Origin: Reichenbachiella agarivorans
GTDB taxonomy: Bacteria > Bacteroidota > Bacteroidia > Cytophagales > Cyclobacteriaceae
Assembly: GCF_025502585.1 (NCBI RefSeq)
Contig: NZ_CP106679.1
Coordinates: 477,001-541,000 of the forward strand
Direction of reading: 5' to 3'
Length of the DNA stretch: 64,000 nucleotides
The notes under the pieces are model-generated. The model was not told the DNA's origin and searched no databases. It saw only the letters and a list, made by a program, of their open reading frames with translations. The translations under genes were made by a program, and so were the position numbers. Below, piece after piece: positions 1 through 8,570 of this stretch (its first letter is position 1; every line of letters starts with the position of its first letter).

Positions 1-986
1 TGGCTAGATTCAAAAAAGGTATGATTCCACAACCAGGTGGAGACAAGATCGGAAGACGTAGATTGGATACGCACTTTACAGGATTCCAAAAACTCGGCGC
101 TGAATTTAACTACGACAAGAAAACAGGCTACTACAACATTGATGCCTCTCATCTGACAGGTACATACATGCTACTGGACGAGGCATCTGTAACTGGTACT
201 GCCAACATCGTCATGGCAGCAGTATTGGCCAAAGGAAAAACCACGATATACAACGCTGCCTGTGAGCCTTACCTACAACAGTTGTGTAGCATGCTCAATC
301 GCATGGGAGCCAAGATCACTGGCATAGGTTCTAATCTCCTCTACATAGACGGTGTAGAATCCCTACATGGCACAGAGCACACTATGCTACCCGATATGAT
401 TGAGATTGGTAGCTTCATTGGTATGGCAGCTATGACACAGTCAGAGATCACGATTAAAAATGCTGGAATTCCGCATTTGGGTATCATCCCTGCAATTTTC
501 CAACGATTGGGCATCCAGATGGAATTGAAAGGAGATGACATTTTCATCCCTGCTCAAGATCACTACGAAATAGAAACATTCATTGATGGCTCGATCATGA
601 CGATTGCGGATGCGATCTGGCCAGGGTTTACCCCTGACTTGCTGAGCATCGCACTGGTAGTAGCGACACAGGCCAAAGGCACCGTTCTCATCCATCAAAA
701 AATGTTTGAGAGTAGATTGTTCTTTGTGGACAAACTCATCGAAATGGGTGCTCAAGTAATCCTATGTGATCCACACAGAGCTACAGTCATAGGTTTGGAC
801 AAGAAATTACCTCTGAGAGGGATCACAATGACTTCACCTGATATCAGAGCAGGTGTATCGTTGTTGATAGCTGCTATGTCCGCTGAGGGTGAGAGCATCA
901 TCCACAACGTAGAGCAGATAGACAGAGGCTACCAGAACATCGATGGTCGTCTCAATGCCATAGGAGCCAAAATCGAACGTATCTAA
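1..986 (+). CDS. murA: UDP-N-acetylglucosamine 1-carboxyvinyltransferase MurA (5' truncated)
   Basis: This is the C-terminal three quarters of MurA, the cytosolic enzyme that moves enolpyruvate from PEP to UDP-GlcNAc in the first committed step of peptidoglycan synthesis. The reading frame is open from base 3, so the gene starts outside the window; about 327 of the usual 420-440 residues are present. The active-site loop reads PQPGGDKIGRRRLDTHF, where the family normally has PGGC.IG.RP.DLH, so the catalytic/fosfomycin-binding Cys (Cys115 in E. coli numbering) is Asp (codon 42-44). Later family blocks such as LPDMIEIGSFIGMAA and IRAGVSLLIAAM are intact. The Asp form is known in fosfomycin-insensitive MurA proteins, for example in Mycobacterium. 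The identity is firm; the resistance is inferred. Confidence 0.95.
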   Translation, partial: ARFKKGMIPQPGGDKIGRRRLDTHFTGFQKLGAEFNYDKKTGYYNIDASHLTGTYMLLDEASVTGTANIVMAAVLAKGKTTIYNAACEPYLQQLCSMLNRMGAKITGIGSNLLYIDGVESLHGTEHTMLPDMIEIGSFIGMAAMTQSEITIKNAGIPHLGIIPAIFQRLGIQMELKGDDIFIPAQDHYEIETFIDGSIMTIADAIWPGFTPDLLSIALVVATQAKGTVLIHQKMFESRLFFVDKLIEMGAQVILCDPHRATVIGLDKKLPLRGITMTSPDIRAGVSLLIAAMSAEGESIIHNVEQIDRGYQNIDGRLNAIGAKIERI

Positions 987-996
987 GAACAACACG

Positions 997-1908
997 ATGA
1001 GAAAGTGCCTGTTCATTCTCTCGCTTGTATTACTGACCAACTGGGCCAATGCTCAATCGAGCTATCAGGCACTGCAGTTGGTCGGTATGTCACAGCTCCA
1101 ACACAGTGACAGTGCCCCTTTCGATCTGAGTGGAATTGTACGTGTTGGGGATCATACCTATGTGGTCGCTGACAAAGAGTGGAATACTTTCTTGTACGAA
1201 ATCAGCATGGACAGTGCGACCTTCGGATTCAAAGCTATCCAGCCCCTAGTGATTGAAGACAAGCCTGACATAGAAGCCATTGCTTATTGTCAAGGAAATT
1301 TTTATCTCGCCAATGAGCGAAACGGTGGATTGTATCGGTTCAACATCCGTGACAAGGTATCATCTGTGGCTCCAGAGCCTTTGGTATGTGAACAAATACC
1401 GGTTGATTTCTATGCTGTAGGTTTAAAACCAGACACTTGGGGCAATGCTGGTTGGGAAGGACTAGCGATCGATTGTGAACATCAAATCCTCTACCTGATA
1501 AAAGAAAGACAACCACGATTCATTACTACCGTGGATATGAATACTTGGCATATCCTAGATCAATTCACAATACCAGAGACCGAGAGCAATGACTTTGCAG
1601 ATGCAAAATTCAACAACGGTTATTTATACTTAATTGAGCGCAATGGCAATTATATTACCAAAGTAGATCCCAGAACAAAAACGGTGGTGGACAAACGACA
1701 CTACCGACATGTAGCAAGTCACCCCGATGGAAAGCTCTTTGGCCCAGAGAAATTTGGCATGGCGGAGGCACTCCTGATGTTGGAAGACGAAATCTGGATC
1801 GGATTGGACAACAATGGTCACGAGGTGACAGAGCACGCAAAAAAAGTCTACGGTCTGTCTGGCAATAAACCAGTCATCATCCGGTTTGAACGTCCCATAG
1901 GATTTTAA
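997..1908 (+). CDS. Secreted phytase-like / SdiA-regulated beta-propeller protein
   Basis: A 303-residue protein with a clear signal peptide (MRKCLFILSLVLLTNWANAQ), so exported; there is no lipobox Cys. The mature part has the look of the 'esterase-like activity of phytase' (PF13449) or SdiA-regulated propeller group: DLSGIVRVGDHTYVVAD near the N-terminus, NAGWEGLAID in the middle, and GMAEALLMLEDEIWIGLDNNG near the end. Such proteins fold as propellers and some bind calcium; the substrate of this one is unknown. It starts 10 bases after murA and may be co-transcribed with it, although no functional link to cell-wall synthesis is evident. The fold group is fairly sure and the activity is not. 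Confidence 0.7.
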   Translation: MRKCLFILSLVLLTNWANAQSSYQALQLVGMSQLQHSDSAPFDLSGIVRVGDHTYVVADKEWNTFLYEISMDSATFGFKAIQPLVIEDKPDIEAIAYCQGNFYLANERNGGLYRFNIRDKVSSVAPEPLVCEQIPVDFYAVGLKPDTWGNAGWEGLAIDCEHQILYLIKERQPRFITTVDMNTWHILDQFTIPETESNDFADAKFNNGYLYLIERNGNYITKVDPRTKTVVDKRHYRHVASHPDGKLFGPEKFGMAEALLMLEDEIWIGLDNNGHEVTEHAKKVYGLSGNKPVIIRFERPIGF

Positions 1909-2021
1909 CCCAGATAATCTGAGACCTAATTATTACCTCGTAACCTACTGGAGTGTGTCATCTGACCAAATCATATAGAACCGAAATTTAATGTGACTCT
2001 TTTAATCCCTAGCTTTGCCAG

Positions 2022-3173
2022 ATGAATACTCGGCAAGACTTTTTGGAGCAGGTAGAAAGCTCATTGATCAACCATACTTTCGTAAAGCTCACACTCAGCA
2101 AGGCTCCTCATAAGTCCGAAAATCTCCAAAACCTGTTTATCAGACCTGTTTTGATCAAGGAAGAAACCCTGTATTCCTTTGTTTATCGCTACCTGACCAA
2201 AGACGAAACCAAGAATTATGATCTAAAATCTGCGCTAACAGAAATATCTGAATTACTGGAAAATTATTTCAAAAATGCCACGCTGTGTACACAGCATCAA
2301 GATTATCAATTGCTGACCAGCAAAAAAGGGAAAGTGACGATTCAGAAAAGTGCTGCCAAAAGAACCATCGAACCCCTCACTCATGACAAAGCCAAAAAGA
2401 AAAGAGCTGGAACAGATGCGGATTATCTCAGACTTTTGGGAGTTACTGATGACCAAGGCACTGTCATCCCCAAAATGGCAGACAAATTTCGGCAGATTAA
2501 CAAATTCTTAGAGATCATCGAAGGATTGATCAACTCCTCCTCACTGCCCAAAACTCCCAAAATTGTAGACATGGGTTCTGGTAAGGGGTACTTGACTTTC
2601 GCACTCTATGACTACATGAAGACCAAAGGATATGATGTCGAGATCACTGGTATCGAATTAAGACAGGACTTGGTGGACTTCTGTAACGGTGCAGCCAATC
2701 AACTTGGATTCAACAAGCTGAGTTTTGTAAAGCAACCCATACAGGACTATAAAAATGAGGATATAGACATTCTCATCGCCTTGCATGCCTGTGATACTGC
2801 TACAGACGATGCCCTATCCAAAGGTATAGCTGCCCAAGCCAGCCTTATCGTTACTGCTCCTTGCTGCCACAAACAAGTCCGTCAACAACTCAAAGGTAAA
2901 ACCATTACCAACCCCATACTGAAATATGGCATCTTCAAAGAACGTCAGTATGAAATGGTCACTGATACCATCCGCGCCTTGATTTTAGAGCGAGAAGGGT
3001 ACGAATCCAAAATATTCGAATTCGTATCCAACGAGCATACACGAAAAAACGTGATGCTCGTAGGTGTAAATCACCGTGATAAAAAAAATCATGCATCCGC
3101 CACTCAAAAGATTGAAGATATCAAAAAGGAATTTGGGATCGACTACCAGCAACTGGAGAAACTATTAACCTGA
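2022..3173 (+). CDS. Class I SAM-dependent methyltransferase (Methyltransf_32-like)
   Basis: A 383-residue soluble protein. Residues about 180-290 form a Rossmann methyltransferase core: IVDMGSGKGYLTFALYDY is motif I for S-adenosylmethionine binding, ITGIELRQDLVDFCN is the acidic strand-2 motif, and IDILIALHACDTATDD is motif IV. The downstream TAPCCHKQVRQQL segment is typical of the Methyltransf_32 (PF13679) group related to eukaryotic METTL25/RRNAD-type proteins. The N-terminal 130 residues are Lys-rich (AKKKRAGT at about residue 125), which would suit nucleic-acid binding, so an RNA substrate is possible but unproven. The last codons and the stop lie inside the left terminal repeat of a MITE-like element that starts at 3166. 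Confidence 0.8.
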   Translation: MNTRQDFLEQVESSLINHTFVKLTLSKAPHKSENLQNLFIRPVLIKEETLYSFVYRYLTKDETKNYDLKSALTEISELLENYFKNATLCTQHQDYQLLTSKKGKVTIQKSAAKRTIEPLTHDKAKKKRAGTDADYLRLLGVTDDQGTVIPKMADKFRQINKFLEIIEGLINSSSLPKTPKIVDMGSGKGYLTFALYDYMKTKGYDVEITGIELRQDLVDFCNGAANQLGFNKLSFVKQPIQDYKNEDIDILIALHACDTATDDALSKGIAAQASLIVTAPCCHKQVRQQLKGKTITNPILKYGIFKERQYEMVTDTIRALILEREGYESKIFEFVSNEHTRKNVMLVGVNHRDKKNHASATQKIEDIKKEFGIDYQQLEKLLT

Positions 3174-3248
3174 ATTCGATTCTTAAAGAAAGTGCAGAAA
3201 AACCCTTCAAAAAAACTCGAAGGGATATTCAAAATCGAACGCAGGTTA
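3166..3248. repeat. MITE-like element, copy 1 (16-bp terminal inverted repeats)
   Basis: An 83-bp element bounded by TAACCTGAATTCGATT (3166-3181) and AATCGAACGCAGGTTA (3233-3248), which are inverted repeats matching at 14 of 16 positions. It fills the gap between two convergent genes exactly: the left repeat supplies the last codons and stop of the methyltransferase, and the DinB stop codon begins one base after the right repeat. The same left repeat, base for base, occurs at 19827 in a longer copy. No transposase is encoded, so if mobile it would depend on an enzyme encoded elsewhere. Confidence 0.7.
3203..3224 (-). terminator. Intrinsic terminator of the DinB gene
   Basis: Stem CCCTTC (3203-3208) pairs with GAAGGG (3219-3224) around a 10-base loop. 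Read on the minus strand, the hairpin is followed by five T residues (bases 3202-3198), as expected for a terminator of the leftward DinB gene. It lies inside the MITE-like element, which may therefore have donated it. Confidence 0.55.
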
Positions 3249-3821
3249 CTAGCTGACTAGTACTGATTCTTGACCTAATTCTTTGAGTACATTTTTGGCC
3301 TGAATGATGTGACGCTGATTGTGTCCGATCAGAAACTGAAGTGCATCTCCTAGCCGAAAAGTAATAATTGCCCCCAAAGCAGAGGGTATTTTGATCTTTT
3401 GCAGATCCAATCGCTGACACATATCCAGATATTTTAATAGCTCCTGTTGATCTTCCAAAAACTTGGAAATTGTATCCTTATGCACCGTGACATCTGGGTC
3501 AAATTTTCTCATGGTTTTCATCGGGGAAGGAATGCTACCGTCAGCTCTTGGTTTTATTTTGTTGATGAACAACTTTCCTAGATAAGTAGAGTCGCAAGCC
3601 ATGTTTTGACTAGGTGTAGCTATTCTCAACTTCTTATCAAACTGCATCAAATAATGCGCATCAGCAATATTAAGATGCTCTATGCACTCCAAGATACTCC
3701 AGCGTTTGGCATCAGCTTTCATCGTCAATATTTCTTCATCCAGTTTAGCCAAGGCTTTGACTTCTTCGATTATTACCAATGTATCTTGTTTAAGAGATTC
3801 TATTAATTGGGCTCGGTTCAT
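3249..3821 (-). CDS. DinB family protein
   Basis: A 190-residue protein with the DinB_2 four-helix-bundle pattern: WSILECIEHLNIADAHY at about residues 41-57 contains the first conserved metal-ligand type His, and GHNQRHIIQAKNVL near the C-terminus contains the last HxxxH-like motif. These proteins usually bind a divalent metal; related members include thiol-dependent transferases (bacillithiol S-transferase type) and uncharacterised stress proteins. There is no signal peptide, so it should be cytosolic. The gene stands alone behind a perfect TTGAT-N4-ATCAA palindrome and a Bacteroidota-type -7 element, suggesting control by the neighbouring Crp/Fnr regulator. The substrate is unknown. Confidence 0.8.
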   Translation of the reverse strand: MNRAQLIESLKQDTLVIIEEVKALAKLDEEILTMKADAKRWSILECIEHLNIADAHYLMQFDKKLRIATPSQNMACDSTYLGKLFINKIKPRADGSIPSPMKTMRKFDPDVTVHKDTISKFLEDQQELLKYLDMCQRLDLQKIKIPSALGAIITFRLGDALQFLIGHNQRHIIQAKNVLKELGQESVLVS

Positions 3822-3844
3822 TTTGCTTATTTTTAAACTTTTGT

Positions 3845-3852
3845 CAAAACTA
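3845..3852 (-). promoter_or_regulatory. Candidate -7 promoter element of the DinB gene
   Basis: On the minus strand the bases read TAGTTTTG, a full match to the Bacteroidota sigma-A -7 consensus TAnnTTTG, 24 bases before the DinB start codon. No good -33 TTTG lies at the usual distance, which fits a promoter that depends on an activator. Confidence 0.45.
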
Positions 3853-3874
3853 AATTGTCCATTTTACAATCATC

Positions 3875-3888
3875 TTGATCTATATCAA
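3875..3888. promoter_or_regulatory. Perfect FNR/CRP-type operator (TTGAT-N4-ATCAA)
   Basis: The sequence TTGATCTATATCAA matches the FNR-type consensus TTGATnnnnATCAA exactly, and the symmetry extends to 20 bases (3872-3891). It lies between the stop of the Crp/Fnr-family gene and the start of the DinB gene. Its centre is about 33 bases upstream of the TAGTTTTG element, close to -41 from the expected start point, the class II activator position. The stem is not followed by a T-run on either strand, so it does not look like a terminator. Confidence 0.6.
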
Positions 3889-3920
3889 GATCGTCCCAAT
3901 CGACAGAATATCCCTCTCTT

Positions 3921-4508
3921 CTAATCAGTCTTGGTCATCGAACTCTTTCTCATCCGGCTAAATGTCTCTGGTGCCATGCCTAGATATGAGGCAAGATGCT
4001 TTTGTGGTACGAGTTGAAATATGTGCGGACTGTCTCTCATCAATCTCTCAAATCGCTCCTCAGCAGAAAAATCCCTAATTTCTACTTGTCTGCGTCCCAT
4101 ACCGATGAGGATTTTGGCGTTGAATAATCGACCCCAGCGCTCGACGGATTTGTAAGCGTCGTACATAGCCATGAGGTCTACATAACTGATTCTCAAGCCC
4201 ACCACATCAGACAATGCCTCGATGTTCCAGTCTGCTACTTTTTGATCCAAAAAAGAATCATAAGCGCCAGAATAATCCCCGTCATAGGTAAACCCTATGT
4301 TGGATTCATGTCCATCTTTTCTGAAGAAAGCCCTCAACACACCACTATGAATGAAGTAGAAATATTTCTCTATTTTCCCTTCGGCAATCATATATTCTCC
4401 TTTTTTTAAGGAAAAAGGAGTCCATCGAACCGAAAAATCCTCCCATTCATCCTCGGACAAGGGGGAAAGGCGAAAAATTTGTTGCTTCAGATGTTCTATT
4501 TCGGTCAT
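3921..4508 (-). CDS. Crp/Fnr family transcriptional regulator
   Basis: A 195-residue regulator with an N-terminal cyclic-nucleotide-binding-like beta-roll (about residues 20-120; FSLKKGEYMIAEGKIEKYFYFIHSG) and a C-terminal winged helix-turn-helix (VPQKHLASYLGMAPETFSRMRK). It has no Cys cluster for an iron-sulfur centre and lacks the full cAMP-pocket signature, so its ligand is unknown; many Bacteroidota proteins of this type resemble Crp without binding cAMP. The ATG at 4508 is preferred because the longer frame to 4538 would need a TTG codon. A perfect palindrome AGATAAATATTATCT lies at 4538-4552, just upstream, and may serve autoregulation. The perfect FNR-type box downstream suggests that it controls the DinB gene. 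Confidence 0.85.
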   Translation of the reverse strand: MTEIEHLKQQIFRLSPLSEDEWEDFSVRWTPFSLKKGEYMIAEGKIEKYFYFIHSGVLRAFFRKDGHESNIGFTYDGDYSGAYDSFLDQKVADWNIEALSDVVGLRISYVDLMAMYDAYKSVERWGRLFNAKILIGMGRRQVEIRDFSAEERFERLMRDSPHIFQLVPQKHLASYLGMAPETFSRMRKSSMTKTD

Positions 4509-4537
4509 AATCAAACCTGTTTTTTGATCGTAGTACA

Positions 4538-4552
4538 AGATAAATATTATCT
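4538..4552. promoter_or_regulatory. Palindrome upstream of the Crp/Fnr gene
   Basis: AGATAAATATTATCT is a perfect 6-3-6 palindrome 30 bases upstream of the preferred start of the Crp/Fnr-family gene. Its position would suit an autoregulatory site, but it is AT-rich and does not match the TTGAT box downstream of that gene. Confidence 0.3.
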
Positions 4553-4680
4553 ATCCCTTCGCTATGCGTTCTGTTTTAATAGATTTGTTGTTTAGCAAAA
4601 TATTAAACAACAATTATATGGATTACATGAGGTCAGTACTAGTTATCTCATGTTTTCACCATTAGACTCTAATAATCCCT

Positions 4681-6357
4681 ATGCAAGAACTAAATGATAT
4701 ACTCAACCTAATCGATAGTTACCTAGGTAGTTCCTTCTGGTTTCCCTATGTTTTGATTGGGACTGGTTTATTTTTCACCATCTATCTGAAGTTTCCGCAG
4801 ATACGCTACTTCGGGTTTGCACTACGAGTCGTCAAGGGGAAATTTGACAAAAGTGATGACGAGGGTGACACCTCTCACTTTCAGGCACTAGCCACGGCAC
4901 TATCAGGCACTGTGGGTACTGGTAATATTGCTGGGGTAGCCCTTGCCATTCATATTGGTGGGCCGGCAGCACTTTTTTGGATGCTTGTCACTGCTGCAGT
5001 CGGTATGTGTACCAAATTTGTAGAGGTCACACTCTCTCACAAATACCGTGAAAAAACCTCGGACGGCACCATGGCAGGTGGTCCCATGTATTTTATGAAG
5101 AACAAAATGAATATGAAATGGCTGGCAGCAGCTTTTGCTGTAGCGACCGTTTTATCTTCTTTCGGTACAGGTAGTCTACCTCAAATCAACAGTATCTCCA
5201 ACACTCTCAATGCAACATTTGGTATCAACCACATGCTCACAGGAGCAGTATTGGCAGTTTTACTTGGGTTTGTCATCATAGGGGGCATTCATCGGATCGC
5301 TAAGGTGACCGAGAAATTGGTTCCATCTATGGCGCTCATCTACTTTGTAGGGGCTTTTGCTGTCATCTTGTACAATTATGATCAAATCATCCCTTCGTTC
5401 ATATCGATCTTTGCTGATCTCTTCACCGGATCCTCAGCTACTGGTGGATTCCTGGGTGCTTCTATTGCATTTGCCTTTAATAAGGGGGTAGGAAGAGGTC
5501 TATTCTCCAACGAGGCAGGACAAGGTAGTGCACCTATCGCGCATGCCTCAGCCAAGGGGCACGAGCCCATATCAGAAGGCATGGTAGCCATTTTGGAACC
5601 CTTCATAGACACCATTGTGATTTGTACGATTACAGGACTTGTGCTACTTTCTTCAGGAGTATGGAGCGAAAAGCATGTCAATGATTTTCAAATGTCTGAT
5701 TTGACCATCCTAGAACAATTAGATATTTCCGATCAAACAGAAGAAGGGAAGAAGGTTCTATATGACTACATAGCAGGTACAGGCACTTTACCTCTGTACA
5801 ATGGTGGACTCATCGCCGACGATGGTAAACTGATCAGTTCGGCTACTTTCGTCCATGCGAGATCCTTGGCAGAAGAAGTCAAAGTGACCAAAAATGGCAA
5901 GTTGTTTTCGGGTGAAACCCAAATTGTAGATGGCAGACCTGTAGACCCAGAAATTGGATTTACTGGCAAATCTTTGGTGCACAGTGCCCCTCTGACTGCT
6001 TTGGCTTTTGGTAGAGGGTTCTTTGGCGAAGGGGGTACTTACATCGTATCCATTGGCATTTTGCTATTCGCATTTAGTACGGCTATTTCCTGGTCCTATT
6101 ATGGAGACAGAGCGATGACTTTTTTATTCGGCAATGGATCTGTGATTTATTTTAGGATAGTGTATGTAATAGGCTTCTTTGTCGCATCATTTACCGATAC
6201 CACTATCATTTGGTCACTAGCAGGCATCGCCATAGCGGTAATGACTTTGCCCAACCTTTTTGGTCTTCTCTACCTGAGAAAAGACATGAAACAAACCTTG
6301 GATGATTTCTGGATTGGATTCAAAAATGAATACCCAGACGAAAAAACACCTGAATAG
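4681..6357 (+). CDS. Alanine/glycine:cation symporter (AGCS family)
   Basis: A 558-residue inner-membrane protein that takes up alanine, glycine or a related amino acid with sodium. Family signatures include [29 protein letters not shown] near residues 72-100, the [13 protein letters not shown] segment, and [26 protein letters not shown] near residues 265-290. About ten to eleven hydrophobic segments can be counted. An insertion of roughly 100 hydrophilic residues (about 335-435) separates the last membrane helices; longer Bacteroidota members share this arrangement, and its role is unknown. The gene is monocistronic and ends at a strong shared terminator. Which amino acid is carried cannot be told from the sequence. 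Confidence 0.9.
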   Translation: MQELNDILNLIDSYLGSSFWFPYVLIGTGLFFTIYLKFPQIRYFGFALRVVKGKFDKSDDEGDTSHFQALATALSGTVGTGNIAGVALAIHIGGPAALFWMLVTAAVGMCTKFVEVTLSHKYREKTSDGTMAGGPMYFMKNKMNMKWLAAAFAVATVLSSFGTGSLPQINSISNTLNATFGINHMLTGAVLAVLLGFVIIGGIHRIAKVTEKLVPSMALIYFVGAFAVILYNYDQIIPSFISIFADLFTGSSATGGFLGASIAFAFNKGVGRGLFSNEAGQGSAPIAHASAKGHEPISEGMVAILEPFIDTIVICTITGLVLLSSGVWSEKHVNDFQMSDLTILEQLDISDQTEEGKKVLYDYIAGTGTLPLYNGGLIADDGKLISSATFVHARSLAEEVKVTKNGKLFSGETQIVDGRPVDPEIGFTGKSLVHSAPLTALAFGRGFFGEGGTYIVSIGILLFAFSTAISWSYYGDRAMTFLFGNGSVIYFRIVYVIGFFVASFTDTTIIWSLAGIAIAVMTLPNLFGLLYLRKDMKQTLDDFWIGFKNEYPDEKTPE

Positions 6358-6415
6358 AGGATTAGCTGACTAATAACCGATGATCTGAATTTTAATACTC
6401 GGATATCGACCTATA

Positions 6416-6460
6416 AAAATCCCGAGGTGCGATCAACCCATGATTGCGCCTCGGGATTTT
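6416..6460. terminator. Bidirectional intrinsic terminator
   Basis: A long hairpin between convergent genes: AAAATCCCGAGG (from 6416) pairs with CCTCGGGATTTT (to 6460), with further pairing of GTGCGATCA and TGATTGCGC inside. A/T tracts on both sides let it serve the symporter gene rightward and the GH2 gene leftward. Confidence 0.85.
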
Positions 6461-6478
6461 AAGTCCCAACAATTAATG

Positions 6479-8278
6479 CTATTTGCTGAGGTAGTAATCT
6501 CTCAACACATAAAATGCCTTTTTCTTTTCTCCTGTATTGCTGATCAATCCTTTTCTGTTCCAGAAGTTTTGATAGATAGGATGTGGTCTTCTTGGGGATT
6601 TGAAGTCGGCTAAAATCCAAGGTGTCATCCCTCTTAACCCGTCAATCTGTTCGAGCATTTTGAGTTGATTCACGTATAAATCCTCTTGGTACTCTTCCGA
6701 CCAGCGGACGCGCTCTTCACTGTGATAGCCTGGCTGTGCTCCCGCACCAAACTCAGAGATAAATACGGGTTTGTCTTGTTCAAATTTGAATTGAATATCC
6801 GATAGTTTGTCCAAAGCATGGCTAGTGTACCAACCTGCATATTCGTTGAAACTGATCAGATCAATCTTGTCGGCGAGGGGATCGTGACAACTCATCACCC
6901 CATCTTTGGTTTCTAATTCTAGAGCGGCAGCCACCAATCTTGTATTGTCCAATCCTCTCACGTGATCCACCAAACCTCCCATGAACTTGAAACGAGGCTC
7001 ATTGACTGGTGTCTCGTTGCCTACCGACCAAACCATCACTGCAGCACGGTTCTTATCTCTATGGATCAAATCTGACAACTGTTGTTTGGCGTTTGCAAAG
7101 GTCTCCACATTCTCCCAAGAGATCGTCCAATACACAGGCACCTCTGCCCAAACCATCAGCCCCATTTGCTCTGCCATTCTCACCATTTTTTCGTTGTGCG
7201 GATAGTGCGCCAATCGCACAAAATTGCAGCCCAACTCCTTGGCCCACTGCAGCATCATGCGGATGTCTCCTTCTGACCTCAGTCTACCAGCCAACAAAGG
7301 ATTTTCATCATGGATGGAGATTCCTTTGAGGAAAATAGATTTGCCATTGAGGAGAATATCCTTTCCTGCCGTTTGGATGGTTCTAAATCCAATCTGATCT
7401 TTCACCTGATCATTGCCATAGGAAATCACCACTTCGTACTGCTTTGGGCTCTCTGGACTCCAATACTTAATTTTCTTGCTCGCGAATTTATACTCTCCTT
7501 TTCCATCTCCGTCAAGTTTGATCAACTGACTCAGTTTCAATTCTGGAATCGACACCTTCACAGATTGACCTGCACTTATTCCACTTACTTGTACATCACC
7601 AAGGATTTCCGTGTTGTTTTGTGGATTGAGTCCCATCGTATAATCTTCCACATGTTCCTTGGGCAAAACAAGAAGCAATACATCTCTAGTGATCCCCCCA
7701 TAGTTCCACCAATCGGTATTGACAGTAGGTACTTCGTCTTGCTTGCGGGTATTGTCGACCTTCAACACTACAAAATTCTTCCCAGCTTTTAACTGATCTG
7801 TCACATCGTATTCAAAAGGAGTAAAACCTCCTTTGTGCTGTCCTAGCTTCTTGCCATTGAGGTAGACATCTGCCACATAATTGACCGCACCAAAATAGAG
7901 TTTGTAGGCTCTTTCCTCCTTGGGAGCCAAACTAAACTCTCTGAAGTACCACACACTGCCTTCATAGAAATTGAGCTCCTCAACCTGTGAATTCCAATCT
8001 CCTGGCACATCCATGGTAGGTGCGTGCTCAAAATCATACTCGATCAATTCATTGGGATGGTTCTGCTGTCGGTTGTCATAGTAGCCTCCCTTGCCAGATT
8101 CGCTCTTGTCAAAAGCCTGCCGGCGGTAGTTGTAAAAGCCATTTTCATAGGGATCAATGAGGTAGTTCCATTGGCCATTGAGGCTAATATTTTCTCTTGA
8201 AAATGGGTTTTGAGTGGTAGCAAACAGCTCTCCTGCTGCTATCGCAAATACAGCGATTAGTAGTAATTTAACTTTCAT
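6479..8278 (-). CDS. Exported glycoside hydrolase family 2 (beta-glucuronidase-like)
   Basis: A 599-residue enzyme with a signal peptide (MKVKLLLIAVFAIAAGELFA), so periplasmic or secreted. It shows the GH2 order: sugar-binding jelly roll (about 25-215; ISLNGQWNYLIDP, GSVWYFREF, VADVYLNGKKLGQHKGGFTPF), immunoglobulin-like domain (about 215-315) and TIM barrel. WSVGNET carries the acid/base Glu (about residue 422) and FISEFGAG the nucleophile (about residue 509). The closest look is beta-glucuronidase/beta-galactosidase, and the true substrate is open. The ATG at 8278 is chosen because the longer frame would start at GTG and add seven residues before the signal peptide. It is divergent from the propeller chemoreceptor gene, suggesting a shared carbohydrate theme. 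Confidence 0.88.
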   Translation of the reverse strand: MKVKLLLIAVFAIAAGELFATTQNPFSRENISLNGQWNYLIDPYENGFYNYRRQAFDKSESGKGGYYDNRQQNHPNELIEYDFEHAPTMDVPGDWNSQVEELNFYEGSVWYFREFSLAPKEERAYKLYFGAVNYVADVYLNGKKLGQHKGGFTPFEYDVTDQLKAGKNFVVLKVDNTRKQDEVPTVNTDWWNYGGITRDVLLLVLPKEHVEDYTMGLNPQNNTEILGDVQVSGISAGQSVKVSIPELKLSQLIKLDGDGKGEYKFASKKIKYWSPESPKQYEVVISYGNDQVKDQIGFRTIQTAGKDILLNGKSIFLKGISIHDENPLLAGRLRSEGDIRMMLQWAKELGCNFVRLAHYPHNEKMVRMAEQMGLMVWAEVPVYWTISWENVETFANAKQQLSDLIHRDKNRAAVMVWSVGNETPVNEPRFKFMGGLVDHVRGLDNTRLVAAALELETKDGVMSCHDPLADKIDLISFNEYAGWYTSHALDKLSDIQFKFEQDKPVFISEFGAGAQPGYHSEERVRWSEEYQEDLYVNQLKMLEQIDGLRGMTPWILADFKSPRRPHPIYQNFWNRKGLISNTGEKKKAFYVLRDYYLSK

Positions 8279-8570
8279 AGTCTTTAGTAATCTTAGCACT
8301 CAAATATACACGTAGCAGCTGGCAATGAAAACCTAAGCAAGCATTATGTGAAGGATAGCTTGAGAATGCTCCGAACCAAGTTCATCCAGGTACTACGCTT
8401 TAAAAATCAGCATACCCAATCATATAGTGTTTCCGAACACACTGTATTTATTACCCGTTTATGACCAATTACCTGTATATAAACACATGGAAAAAAATGT
8501 GAAATAACAGCAAATGGCATTTCAATAAGGAAACCTGTTTATCTTTAAAAGGATTCCCATTACTTTAGCC

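Noticed and set aside
3872-3891. The 20-base palindrome read as a terminator of the Crp/Fnr gene
   Set aside because: Neither strand has a T-run after the stem, and the match to the FNR box plus its promoter position explains it better.
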